From Ashinkailepas kermadecensis (taxonomy: Eukaryota > Arthropoda > Thecostraca > Neolepadidae): a DNA stretch of 64,000 nt. Shown one piece after another: positions 10,428 to 21,459 of the stretch (positions are counted from its first letter, which is position 1; the number at the start of each line of letters is the position of its first letter). Location: contig JAOTOM010005148.1 in NCBI GenBank assembly GCA_034440615.1, positions 184,501-248,500 on the forward strand, written 5' to 3'. A program made the position numbers and the translations under genes. The notes beneath the pieces were generated by a model. The model had not been told where the DNA came from and did not search any database. It saw only the letters and a list, made by a program, of their open reading frames with translations.

Positions 10428-11845
10428 GGGGCCTCCCGGGCTGCAGGTACAGCTGTTCGGGAAGGCTCCCGGGCTGCAGGTACGGCTGGTCGGAAGGACT
10501 TCCGGGCTGCAGGTACGGCTGGTCGGGAGGGCTCCCAGGCTGCAGACACAGCTGGTCGGGAGGGCTCCCGGGCTGCAGGTACAGCTGGTCGGGAGGGCTC
10601 CCAGGCTGCAGACACAGCTGGTCAGGAAGGCTTCCGGGCTGCAGGTACAGCTGGTCGGGAGGGCTTCCGGGCTGCAGGTACAGCTGTTCGGGAAGGCTCC
10701 CGGGCTGCAGGCACAGCTGGTCGGGAGGGCTCCCGGGCTGCAGGCACAGCTGGTCAGGAGGGCTCCCGGGCTGCAGGCACAGCTGGTCGGGAAGGCTCCC
10801 GGGCTGCAGATGCAGCTGTTCGGGAAGGCTCCCGGGCTGCAGGTACGGCTGGTCGGGGGGGCCGGGGGTACGGCTGGTCGGGGAGGGCTCCCGGGCTGCA
10901 GGCACAGCTGGTCGGGAGGGCTCCCGGGCTGCAGGCACAGCTGGTCGGGAGGGCTCCCGGGCTGCAGGCACAGCTGGTCAGGAGGGCTTCCGGGCTGCAG
11001 GCACAGCTGGTCGGGAGGGCTCCCGGGCTGCAGGTACGGCTGGTCAGGAGGGCTCCCGGGCTGCAGGTACAGCTGGTCGGGAGGGCTCCCGGGCTGCAGG
11101 CACAGCTGGTCAGGAGGGCTCCCGGGCTGCAGGTACGGCTGGTCGGGAGGGCTCCCGGGCTGCAGGCACAGCTGGTCGGGAGGGCTTCCGGGCTGCAGGC
11201 ACAGCTGGTCGGGAGGGCTCCCGGGCTGCAGGTACGGCTGGTCAGGAGGGCTCCCGGGCTGCAGGCACAGCTGGTCGGGAGGGCTCCCGGGCTGCAGGCA
11301 CAGCTGGTCAGGAGGGCTCCCGGGCTGCAGGTACGGCTGGTCGGGAGGGCTCCCGGGCTGCAGGTACGGCTGGTCGGGAGGGCTCCCGGGCTGCAGGTAC
11401 GGCTGGTCGGGAGGGCTCCCGGGCTGCAGGCACAGCTGGTCGGGAGGGCTCCCGGGCTGCAGGCACATCTGGTCGGGGAGGGCTCCCGGGCTGCAGGCAC
11501 AGCTGGTCAGGAGGGCTCCCGGGCTGCAGGCACAGCTGGTCAGGAGGGCTCCCGGGCTGCAGGTACGGCTGGTCGGGAGGGCTCCCGGGCTGCAGGTACG
11601 GCTGGTCGGGAGGGCTCCCGGGCTGCAGGCACAGCTGGTCGGGAGGGCTCCCGGGCTGCAGGCACAGCTGGTCGGGAGGGCTCCCGGGCTGCAGGCACAG
11701 CTGGTCAGGAGGGCTTCCGGGCTGCGGGCACAGCTGGTCAGGAGGGCTTCCGGGCTGCAGGCACAGCTGGTCAGGAGGGCTTCCGGGCTGCAGGCACAGC
11801 TGGTCAGGAGGGCTCTCGGGCTGCAGGTACAGCTGGTCGGGCATC
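10428..11845. repeat. 33-bp minisatellite, about 43 units
   Basis: The unit CTCCCGGGCTGCAGG(C/T)AC followed by (A/G)GCTGGTCGGGAGGG repeats with a 33-bp period. Because 33 is a multiple of three and stops are rare, long frames persist in several phases on both strands, one reaching 461 codons. Their simultaneous openness argues against selection on any one protein. Imperfect units cluster at the left edge (10430-10870). Confidence 0.97.
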
Positions 11846-11887
11846 ATACCGTGCAGCAGGTACCTTGTGGACAGACCACACATGCAT

Positions 11888-11995
11888 CGTCTTGGCAGCT
11901 CATTGGCAGCCCGTTGGCATTCCGTTGGCGGTCCGTTGGCAGCCCGTTAGCAGCCCGCTGGCAGTCCGTCGGTGGCCCGTTGGTAGTCCGTAGTG
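11888..11995. repeat. 11-bp CGTTGGCAGCC-type tandem repeat
   Basis: About nine units of the form CGTTGGCAGCC, with single-base variants, follow closely on the 33-bp array. Confidence 0.8.
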
Positions 11996-12638
11996 ACAAC
12001 CTCCATACGTCCAATTCTGGTGAACGTACAAACATGTCATACATAAATATTACCGATTTCAGCAGCTCAGCACAGTATGATGAAATTTGTTATGCGTTGC
12101 CACATTTGACGGAAGAGCAGGATTTCGGAGATATGTCGTCTCCAATCGTACCGACCGGATCGGGTCGGACCGGGTCGCTCACCCTTTGTCCTTAATACAC
12201 GGGATCTAAACTGGCTGAGGCCTCGCCCTCGGTCTTGATCTTGATATTGATACATCCAGTCTGTTTATCTGACCTGGAATGCTGCTTTCAGCTACTTGAT
12301 GTGGGCAAAGCTGCTTGCGACACCTTTTCTAATCCCCATAATTCTTCTTACGCTTATTTCGCCAGGCTTAGCACATTTTCAAGCAATATTATTTTATGAA
12401 CACTACGTATTGGCGTGTGAAAATAAAATCGGTTTGCCTAAGGCGTCGCTTGTTCTCACTCATCAAATTGACGCATGGTATTGGCAATGGCCGAATGGAT
12501 TTTGCATGAACAATCCGGCTATTGTGTAGCGCTGATTTTCCTCAATTGACAAACTGCTCCGATGCGATCCTTCACCCACCCCCTAACGCTTCAGCCCCCT
12601 CTCGCCACCTCCATGCACGTCCCATGATCGTGAGATTG
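11996..12638. other. Single-copy stretch with one small open frame
   Basis: A 76-codon frame starting at the ATG at 12299 has a hydrophobic N-terminus (LLATPFLIPIILLTLISPG) like a signal peptide. There is no homology I recognise, no paralogous copy in the window and no clear promoter, so I do not call it a gene. Confidence 0.3.
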
Positions 12639-12642
12639 TTAA

Positions 12643-13566
12643 CACGCGCACTGGAGAGGGGGCGAAATCCGCCCACCCCTCCGGTTTTTCGTACATAACT
12701 GCATATTTTACCGGTCGAAATACGCGATTTTCTGTATACCTGCTTAGAAATGACCGGCGCGTCGTTTAAAGTGAGAAAAATTGAAATTGGCCGAAGAAAT
12801 TTCAAGTTAGGGGCCGCTAAATGAGAAAAAAATTCCAGCGCCGGACCACAAGAATCGGCGCTGATGCGCTTCCCGTATATCCGCAAAAGGGAATGTTCTT
12901 GGCAACACTAGCGACTTGTTTGATGTATATTGATATGCTATATAGTTTCAAGGCCATGTTAGGTCACCGAGGTCAAGTCAGGTCAAGTTCATGACAGGTT
13001 AATGGAACAAAACTTGATCAACTGGAATGTTGTCATAAATGCACTACTGTTTGTCGTTTGTACTGTTTGTCATTGCGTTTCCATACTTTATTCATGTACT
13101 TTACCCCTTTCTTCGCGAAGCCGATTGCGCCGAGTTGCCCGACGGAGCAGTCAGGCGGGCGGCCCGGTTCCGGTAACTGGAACAGGTAACTGACCTGATA
13201 AAGTGCTGCTATATAGGTGACCTGAGGTCAAATGTCGGGTCTAGCATCTGTATTGCATCATTCGTAATGTCCAAAACATCATTGATGCCCATTTTGGAGC
13301 ATTTAAACACAATCACAGCGATCCCTAACAATGACAAGCCAAGCCACACAAAAGAAGAAAATTTTGACAAATGTGACCTCATTTGACCTTGAAGATATTG
13401 ACCTAAGGTCATGACATTTGCACACAATAGAGTTCACTACCGTACCCATCCACCCTACGAATTTCGTGCCTCCACCTTTAATAGGAGCCGAGATCTTAGG
13501 GGGGGGCGGAATCCGCCCCCCCCCCCTCCAGTGCGCGTGATTTTCAGAGGCCCTCCAGGGCGCGTG
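12643..13566. mobile_element. TTAA-flanked non-autonomous DNA transposon, copy 1
   Basis: The element is bounded by TTAA on both sides (12639-12642 and 13567-13570). Its left end begins CACGCGCACTGGAG and its right end reads CTCCAGTGCGCG...CTCCAGGGCGCGTG, giving terminal and subterminal inverted repeats. A second copy with the same architecture lies at 54136-55038 in the same orientation. TTAA target duplication is typical of piggyBac and some other cut-and-paste superfamilies. No transposase is encoded. The interior holds several AGGTCA half-sites (12961-13000 and 13190-13415) and a G/C homopolymer hairpin at 13500-13528. Confidence 0.85.
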
Positions 13567-13570
13567 TTAA

Positions 13571-14150
13571 GAAGGCCAATACCGCGCTACGGCCACATTT
13601 TTATCAGCTGCACGGGTCATAAATCTGTATTTGGAACTAGAACGATCCGATGTTCGTCCAGCAATAGCGAAGGGTGGCTGATTGGCACCAGCGTGTTGGC
13701 CTATTCCTTCGGCAAAATTGTGGAATTATGCATGCATAAACAACGAAAACCAGGCAAGCTAGTGTCCCATTATGGTTTAATGAACCACCGATACTGGTGA
13801 CGCTACTGAAATGTCAGTGGCACAGAAGCGGAAAATACCACCAATCAATGAAATAAATTCATTGAAATACAGATGAATGCCAAAAAAATGCATCTACACC
13901 ATCACGACAAAAATTCAAATTGGACATAGGCAAATGTGTGCACCGGCCGTTCGGTTTGGACCTGATCGGCCCGATATAGCCCTCGCGGCCGACGCGCAGT
14001 ACCGTGGCGCACACACTGCCGCGGCGTCGGCGTCACGCGGCGCCCACCGAGCGGCGAAACATCGCGCCGCCAAACCGCACCGCAGCCGACCGCATGCTGC
14101 GACCACGGCCGCCGATTCGATGAGGTGCGCGGGTCACCTGCGGGGAGCGA
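13571..14150. other. Single-copy stretch, GC-rich in its right half
   Basis: 13571-13930 is of average composition and shows no gene. From 13950 the sequence is CpG-rich with open frames in several phases but no identifiable domain. Confidence 0.4.
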
Positions 14151-14154
14151 GGAG

Positions 14155-14236
14155 CCGGCATGTCGGCCGGGCAGGTCGGCCGGGCAGGTCGGCCCGGCAG
14201 GTCGGCCCGGCAGGTCGGCCGGGCAGGTCGGCCCGC
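14155..14236. repeat. 12-bp GC-rich tandem repeat
   Basis: Six to seven units of a GCAGGTCGGCC(C/G)G type run through this short tract inside a CpG-rich stretch. Confidence 0.85.
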
Positions 14237-14685
14237 CTGGCCTCCGGAGACGGCGCCGACTGCCGCTGTCGCTGGCTGACGGCTCGCTGTCGCTCTGGCA
14301 GCGACGTGTCCCGGCTGCCGCTGTGTTCGGCACAATCGTCCTGCTATGGAAGCATGATCACCGGCGTCGCTTTGTGTACTTTTGGAAGGATACGTGACCC
14401 TGAAATCCAATGTTCAAGTTTGGCCCTTCAATGCTTGTACTCACGCACAGTTTATTGAAACGTTAAGGGCAAACCTCCCTCTCCCACCCCGCAGAGCAGA
14501 TTTTCCCTCAAGCGGTGCAAGTAAGATAATAAAATCGTACAATGCTCTGAATCACTCCTCAACCTTTGCTATATGCAAGTGACGTGCCAACCGAATCGTT
14601 TTCACAAAGGGACGCCCCTGTGTGTAATATCATTATGAGCGTATGATGACTCCAATAGCCGACACGTCACCGTCACCGTCACGGT

Positions 14686-14965
14686 GGGAAGTGGTGGCCA
14701 GTAATGGACTGTCTTATTGTCTTAAGACAGGGTTTGAATCCCTGCGAATGCTATCATTTCGCCCCGGCTGAGTGCAATTTGGCAACTGGGTCTGAGGTCA
14801 GAACAGACACACGGCAGTGAGGCGGTCAATGTCACGGCGTGGGAAGTATGCTCTGCACATGACCTATTTGTCTCCGACGTGTCTGAGCCCTTGATTAGGC
14901 GGTAGCTCAGGTGAAGCACAGCAAGTTCTGCTTAGCATTGGGCTTTAATCCCGCGAAGCCAGACT
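14686..14965 (+). mobile_element. tRNA-derived SINE, copy 3
   Basis: A B-box GGGTTTGAATCCC lies at 14730-14742, with an A-box-like GTGGCCAGTAATGG just upstream. The body shares CCCCGGCTGAG...TTGGCAACTGGG (14761-14792) and TGCTTAGCATTGGG (14928-14941) with copies 1 and 2. Part of the middle differs, so the copies belong to diverged subfamilies. Confidence 0.65.
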
Positions 14966-15002
14966 ATAGAGACGATCTCATGAAAACTTCAGTTTAAGGC
15001 CA

Positions 15003-15128
15003 GCTCCGTGCTGGCTCCGCCTTGGCTCCGCCTTGGCTCCGCCTTGGCTCCGCCTTGGCTCCGCCTTGGCTCCGCCTTGGCTCCGCCTTGGCTCCGCCTT
15101 GGCTCCGCCTTGGCTCTTCCCTGGCTCC
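15003..15128. repeat. 11-bp CTCCGCCTTGG tandem repeat
   Basis: About eleven near-perfect units of CTCCGCCTTGG are present, with slightly diverged units at each edge. Confidence 0.95.
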
Positions 15129-15209
15129 GCGTCTTCTGTCGCCCGTTCGACACGCCGTTGACTTTCCGCTGCCACCTGGAAGAGCCGCCCGAGTCTGGTG
15201 CACAGCAAT

Positions 15210-15795
15210 CGTCTGACAATAGCCGCCCAACAACAGCCGCCCGACAACAGCCGTCCGACACCAGCCGCACGATAACAGCCGCCCGACAACAGCCGCAGGA
15301 CAACAGCCGTCCGACAACAGCCGCCCGACAACATCCGCCCGACAACAGCCGCCCGACAACAGCCGCCCGACAACAGCCGTCCGACAACAGCCGCCCGACA
15401 ACAGCCGCCCGACAACAGCCGTCCGACAACAGCCGCCCGACAACAGCCGCCCGACAACAGCCGCCCGACAACAGCCGCCCGACAACAGCCGCCCGACAAC
15501 AGCCGCCCGACAACATCCGTCCGACAACAGCCGCCCGACAACAGCCGCCCGACAACAGCCGTCCGACAACAGCCGCCCGACAACATCCGCCCGACAACAG
15601 CCGCCCGACAACAGCCGCCCGATAACAGCCGCCCGACAACAGCCACTCGACAGCAGCCGCCCGACAAAGTTCCCGACAACAGCCGCCCGACAACAGCCGC
15701 CCGACAACAGCCGCCCGACAACAGCCGCCCGACAACAGCCGCCCGACAACAGCCGCCCGACAACAGCCGCCCGACAACAGCCGTCCAGCAACTGA
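15210..15795. repeat. 14-bp GACAACAGCCGCCC tandem repeat, about 42 units
   Basis: A 14-bp unit repeats with occasional variants (GTCCG for GCCCG, ACATCC for ACAGCC). Read on the minus strand it gives artificial GGCCRAAVV-type open frames in several phases. Confidence 0.97.
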
Positions 15796-15844
15796 CGGAA
15801 AACAGCAGCCTCCGACAGGAACTGTCCTACAACAAGCCGTACAG

Positions 15845-16042
15845 TGCACGTCCCAACAAAAACCGTACAACAACAACCGTACAACAACAACCGTACAACA
15901 ACAACCGTACAACAACAACCGTACAACAACAACCGTGCAACAACAACCGTACAAAACACGTCCCAGCAACAACCGTCCCAGAAGAACCATACAGTGCACC
16001 TCGTCCAAACAACAACCGTACGACAACAACCGTACGATGACG
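15845..16042. repeat. 11-bp ACAACAACCGT tandem repeat
   Basis: Perfect ACAACAACCGT units at 15868-15955 are followed by diverged ones to 16042. The unit resembles a shortened form of the adjacent 14-bp ACAACAGCCG unit, so the two arrays may share an origin. Confidence 0.92.
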
Positions 16043-17126
16043 GCTGTCCGACACGTCCGGCCATGCCCAGGCCGTCACGGTCTTGTTGGTGAAGATCTAC
16101 ATTGCTGTACGCTGAAGCATATCCAAGGCACATCATGGGTCAGGGAATCATTGGGGATTGAGACTGGCTATTTTAAAGTATGAATTGATTTTTTACCCAA
16201 TGCGCGATAATTTGCAAGTCCTAATTCTAAACAAAGCTTCTTTGCTAGATCTGCAACTCGCGTACCAATTATGAATGCACTGTGTCAAATTATCACTTGA
16301 GTTTACTAATTTTCTTAATTCCTGCAAGCACAAATACTGGGACACAACAAGGTGCGTGTCCTCGCCCGTCTAGTGCCCCTAATGGCGTCTAACATTGGTA
16401 TATCAATTGTGGCGACACCATGCAATCGTAGCATACTAGGTATGCTACATTTTGTGATCATGGCCAAGTGCCGGTTGGGGGCGTTACGCTCAACCGGAAA
16501 ACTTTTTTTTGTATGGCAAATAAGTTGGGTTACGTGTTCACATGGAGTAATTTATTCTACACGGTATGTTTGTCGGAAGAGCTTTTACGGTAAGCCGGCT
16601 CGTGTACGTCCGGTGCAACACACATACACACTAGCGAAGTGTTTGGTGCTCAGAAGCGGCCGTCTCACCGAGTGAACACTGAGCAGGCGGGTCCCCAGCC
16701 ACTCATCGAGGACGTCGCCATTTGGTCGGACCGCAGCGCCGCCTCCGACGGTCGGGATCTCGCCAGTCTCAGACCCGGCGGGTGAGTCGCTTTGACCTGG
16801 AGAACGCTGACCACCCTTCTTTCATGTAACCTTTACACATCACAATGCTGGACACTGAATAATCGGGAAAAGGAGATGCGCTCCTGTTGGCCGTGAAAGC
16901 CTCGCTCACGGTGTGTCGAAGTGTGTGCGGGTAAAACCCAGACGGCCTAAATGTGTTGTACCAGTTCAGGTGATTTTATATATGTCAGGAGATCTAAAAG
17001 ACCGGGAAAAGCATGCCGCTGATTCCAGCTAGGCATGTGTCAAGATTGTCATCTTGTAGATGTTCAGGGGCAGGTACAAGTATCTTGATGGGTGTATCGC
17101 GGTGACCAGCCTTCATCTATCCTTGG

Positions 17127-17725
17127 CCTGTCGCCTTCCTTGCAAAACATGCTAATTTCGGTCTCGATGCTTTTCCTCATTGTTCAACCTTCCGTTTCCT
17201 CTCATCAAACCAAACTTTGACGTAACTGACGACATGTATCACTTGTTCTAGAGGGGCGGCATTTCGCCGGTCTTTTATACCCTGAGAGACACCATCGGCT
17301 GAAAAATGATATCGTTGAGCAGGGGTGGAGGGTAGCACTCGAACTTCATGGTAGGATGTTTTCCAGTCGAAGGGGTGTCACATATCTATCTGGGGGGGGG
17401 GGGGCACATTTCCCCAGTTGACCCCCTCCCCTTGACCCACCACTGCAGGTGCTCTAGGTGCAACACCAACTTTGGCTTGCACAGCGCCAGCTTTCTCCAA
17501 CTTTGCATTGTTTTACTTCGCATGCGACACCAACATAACAAGTTGTAACATCAACTTTGACGGTGTACTTCCACCTATGCTTCAAGACCAGCACTCATTT
17601 GGCCTTGACACGCCGCTTTTCTTGACAAAAACATGCTAATTTTGGGCTGGATGCTTCTCTTCATTATTCAGCCTTCCGTTTCCTCTTTCATCAAACCGAA
17701 CTACAACTAACCACATGAATCACAA
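17127..17725. repeat. Pair of diverged direct repeats of about 110 bp
   Basis: The left copy (17127-17235) and right copy (17610-17725) share AACATGCTAATTT, ATTCAGCCTTCCGTTTCCTC-like and CATCAAACC-like blocks in the same order and orientation. About 375 bp separates them. They could be ends or repeats of an unrecognised element. Confidence 0.55.
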
Positions 17726-18818
17726 CTGGTTACTGGCCATGCGAAACAAAGTAACGGGGTTGATTTGCAAAAGATAGTGAGCATGTCAACAAATAGGTTT
17801 TAACTATTTGTTATTCTTGTTGTTGTTTTTAGCTAGATGTAGCTTAAAAGCTATTCAACAAATTGCCTTTAGAGCCGTCATTGCATTCTTAGTTTATATG
17901 CGGAGTTAGTCCTGTGGTTCTCGACTTTGGTGCTTTTCTTAATTCAAGGTTAGTTATATTCGGTTATATACTTGGTTGCGCCTTTTTGCACCATTATTAC
18001 ATGTTCTTAGTTTCTCAATGACGGCATTTTTAATTTCCTCCATGTAGGGATTACAATATGTGAAACTAACAGTCCGTGATAGGCATAGGTTTAGTGGGTG
18101 GGCAAGCATCCGTGACTGGGGGAAAACTGATCATTAGGGGGATTTCTCCCGCAGTAACCACATTAAAACATGTGCTGGGTGATATGATTAAGATGCTTAA
18201 AATAGTAAAATGGGTAAATAATGTTAATCTGAATGATGCTGTTCTTCTTACGGTATCACATAGGAGACATTAATTAAAGTTATACAAATAAAGATGTAAG
18301 ACAGTTAAGCGCCAGCAAGTATTCAGTTAAAGGGGCCATACAAAGGGACAATGTTCCCCCTCAAGGGGTCGATTTAAAAAACAAAAAAAATGTTACACTA
18401 AAATGGCATCTTCTCGAAATCTAACAGCATTGCATTACATCAATACTGTCTTAAGCAGATCCGACGACTATTATCTGTCCAAATCCGATGAGTAAAAAAA
18501 AACAGATTTCTTATCTTCCCACAGCTTCTCAAGCCAGGCTTTTGTATCCGCTCCACCACTGAAGTAAGCTGTTGTGGATACCAACCGTTGCCAGTGTATG
18601 AGTTGATGCAATGCCCCAAGTTTTTTTTCGTGCCCACAAAAATGACTGCATGTAGCACGTCATCGCCTCACGTAACCGATGGAGCATGCTTTGCCGACGT
18701 GAATGTGAAAATTTTAGGATGTCATTTCAGAACACTGGCCTGTGACGTCGTGAGGAGAACCGGTGATAAAGAACTCGGATGAACTGATGTTCGTGGCTGA
18801 GTTCGTTGTGGGCTACAA

Positions 18819-18826
18819 GTGATATG
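18819..18826. other. Left TSD of the composite element
   Basis: GTGATATG here is matched exactly by GTGATATG at 28045-28052, immediately outside the other end of the element. Confidence 0.85.
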
Positions 18827-18879
18827 CAGGGGCGTCGCCACCGGGGGGGGCAGAGGGGGAAGTTTCCCCCTGCCGTGAG

Positions 18880-20560
18880 ACTGGGGCCCCCCCTGAAATT
18901 TAAGGAGGCCCCTATCCGGAAATGCACAGGAAAAAGGTGAGCAAGGAGGCCGACGAGACAGACGATCGTGCTGTCAAGGAGGCTCCAATACTGGCAACGA
19001 GGCTCCCGGGAAATCTTATCAGGTCCTAATAAGAGACGTAGGACATAGATTGGGAGGTGGCCTCCAGGACGAAATGGATGCCACCGAGACGGGCAGAAAG
19101 CCACAAGAAGGCTTCCGATGGGTGGCAGAATATTCTTAATTTGGAAAACAAGGCCCCAAGATGGAAGAGGAGGCCCCCACAATATAAAATAATTAATCAT
19201 AGGAGATATTTCTCCGGACGCAAGAGGGACCCCCAAGATGGGTAAGAAGGTCTCCACAGGAATGAGAGAAGGCCACTGAGACCAGCCAGATGAGGCCCAT
19301 ATTTTGGAAGAGAAGGACCCTAGAAGAGAAGATTGGAACTATGACACAAAGGCACCCTCTGGCTAATGAGCTAGGATAATGAGGCTCAAAACACAGGTGA
19401 GGAGGCCCCCGAGACGTGAGAGGAGGCCCCTAATTTGACAAAGGAGTCACCTAGGAGAGGATAGGAGGCCCCAGAAATCAAGAGAGTGCCAACAATTGGC
19501 ACGGAGGCCCCCAGGATTACAAAGGAGGCCCCAGGACTGCAAAGGAGGCCCCCAGGATTGAAAAGGAGGTCCCCAGGATGGCAAAGGAGGCGCCGAGGAT
19601 TGCAAAGGAGGCCCCCAGGATTGCAAAGGAGGCCCCAATACGGGAAGGGAGGCCCCAGAAAATGAGAGGAGGCCCTAAGACGGAAGAGAAAGCCAGTGGA
19701 TATGGGATGGGGTTTCGGAGACGCAAAAGCAGACCCAAAAATGGGTAAGGTTCCACCAAGATAGAACAGGATGATCCAGAACCGTGGCAGGAGGCACCTA
19801 ATTCGGAAGAGGACGACACAGGATCGTAAATGAGACACCATGATGAACAAAGAGGCCCCTAAAACAGGAGAGAAAGACCATTAGATAAGAGGGATGGCTC
19901 CCATGCGAGAAAGAAGGTTCCAAGACGGGTAAGAAGGTCCCCAGGAGATGACAAGGCAACTGAGATAGGAAAGGATGATTGTAATTTGGAAGACGAGGAA
20001 CCTGGGAGAGAAGAGGAGTCCACCAGGAGATAGAGGCCACCCTTAAAATGGGCAAAGATAGAATCAAAAACAGAGCGGGAGGCCCCCAAGACGTGAGAGG
20101 AGGCCCCTAATTTGAAAAAGAAGGCCTCTAGAAGAGAAAAGGAGTCCCCTGCCGGACTCGAAAGGAGTCCCTCAAGACCGAGTAGGCGGTCTCCAGGGTC
20201 GAATGAGGCCCTGAAGACCGGAAGGAGTTCCCAGGAAATGAGAGGAGGCCCTTAAGATGGGAGTTGGTAGCAGGTATGGAAGAAGGTGAGGCTTCCAAAA
20301 TTGAAGATCCCCTCAAGACGGGTAAGGCTTTGCCAGGACAAAGGAGGCCCACGAGGCGTGGCAGGAGGCCCCTAATTTGGAAGAGAATGCCCCTGGAGCA
20401 TGAGAGGAAGCCCCATGCCATGATAAGGGGGCCCCAGGATGTAGGAGGAGGCCCTCCAAAACGGGAGAGGAGGGCCATTGAATATCGAGGAGGGTAGGAC
20501 ACAAGAGGAGACATCCAAAACCGGTAAAGAGGCTCCAGGAAATGAGACGACGCGACAGTA
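18880..20560. repeat. Array 1 of the left hAT-like element, about 21-bp units
   Basis: Units of the form AAAGGAGGCCCCCAGGATTGC repeat with a 20-21 bp period and considerable divergence; the cleanest units lie at 19500-19660. The array corresponds, reverse-complemented, to 34320-37200. The many frames through it (GPPLQSW-like) are by-products. Confidence 0.85.
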
Positions 20561-20599
20561 GGCCTATAATTTGCAAGAAGAACCCCCTAAGAAATAGTA

Positions 20600-21455
20600 A
20601 GAGTCGAGTCTGGGTATTTTAAAATCACGATATGGGCCCCAAAAGATCCGGCCGGGGCCCCCGCAAATTACGCTGAGCCTGGGGTACCAAAAATTCACGC
20701 CCGGACCACGAAAATCATGCCAGGGGCACGACAGGTCGTACCGTGCCCCAATAGTCTCATTGGGACCAAAACAAAAGAAGCCGGAGCAACGAAGAACAGT
20801 CCGGACATGGATAATCACTCTGGGGGCCGAACAATGACGCCAAAAGCCTCCAAAACGCATTGGACCCCCAAAAAGTGTCGAGGCCGCTATAGCTCGCGCT
20901 AGGGATCCAAGAAAATGACGTCGGGGCCCGAAAGATCACATTGGACCCAAAAAAGTCGCGTCGCAGCCCTTGAAAATCACACTGGAGGCCCAGAAGGTCG
21001 CGCCGGGGCCCCAAAAGTTGCAGCTGCCCCCAAAATCAATTTTAACCGGAATGTCACTCTGGGACAAAAAAAAACTCCTTCAGTGGCCGCAGTGCTATAT
21101 CAAAGGGGCAAATGCCCCCCCCCATTCTGAGAGGGATAAGCTCCCAAGAATCGTGTCGGAGCCTCAAAAATCGCGCTGGGGCCACCAAAATTCGCGTCGG
21201 TCCACCAGAATTCGCGTATGGGTCTCCAAATAAATACGGCGAGCCCCGGAAAACTCGCTCCGAGGCCCGACAAATTGCGACAGGAACCGCCAAAATCGCG
21301 TTGGGGCCACAGCTAAATATAACGCATCGCACAAACTCGAACCGGGCCCCCCAAATATCGCGCTTGGGACCCACAATTCCCATCGGTAGTCCCGTCGAGG
21401 CTCTAAAAAATTGCCGTCTAGGGCCACACGTAAGCACAGTGTGACCACAAACACA
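20600..21455. repeat. Array 2 of the left hAT-like element, about 21-bp units
   Basis: Degenerate units carry a CCCC-AAAA-TCGCG pattern (GGGGCCCCAAAAGTTGCAG and similar) with a period near 21 bp. The segment is the reverse complement of 33450-34300. Confidence 0.75.
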
Positions 21456-21459
21456 AACA

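Larger units (their letters stand above)
16043..18826. other. AT-rich single-copy stretch with one internal duplication
   Basis: No gene, RNA or complete mobile element was recognised. A diverged direct duplication lies at about 17127-17235 and 17610-17725 (AAACATGCTAATTT..., CCTTCCGTTTCCTCT). Homopolymer runs of G occur at 17393-17403. Confidence 0.5.

Noticed and set aside
10425..12195. Repeat protein of 461 codons (plus) or 347 codons (minus)
   Set aside because: The 33-bp unit keeps several frames open on both strands; no signal peptide, unique domain or coding bias.
12299..12529. Small secreted protein gene of 76 codons
   Set aside because: The hydrophobic N-terminus may be chance in AT-rich DNA; no homology, promoter or second copy.
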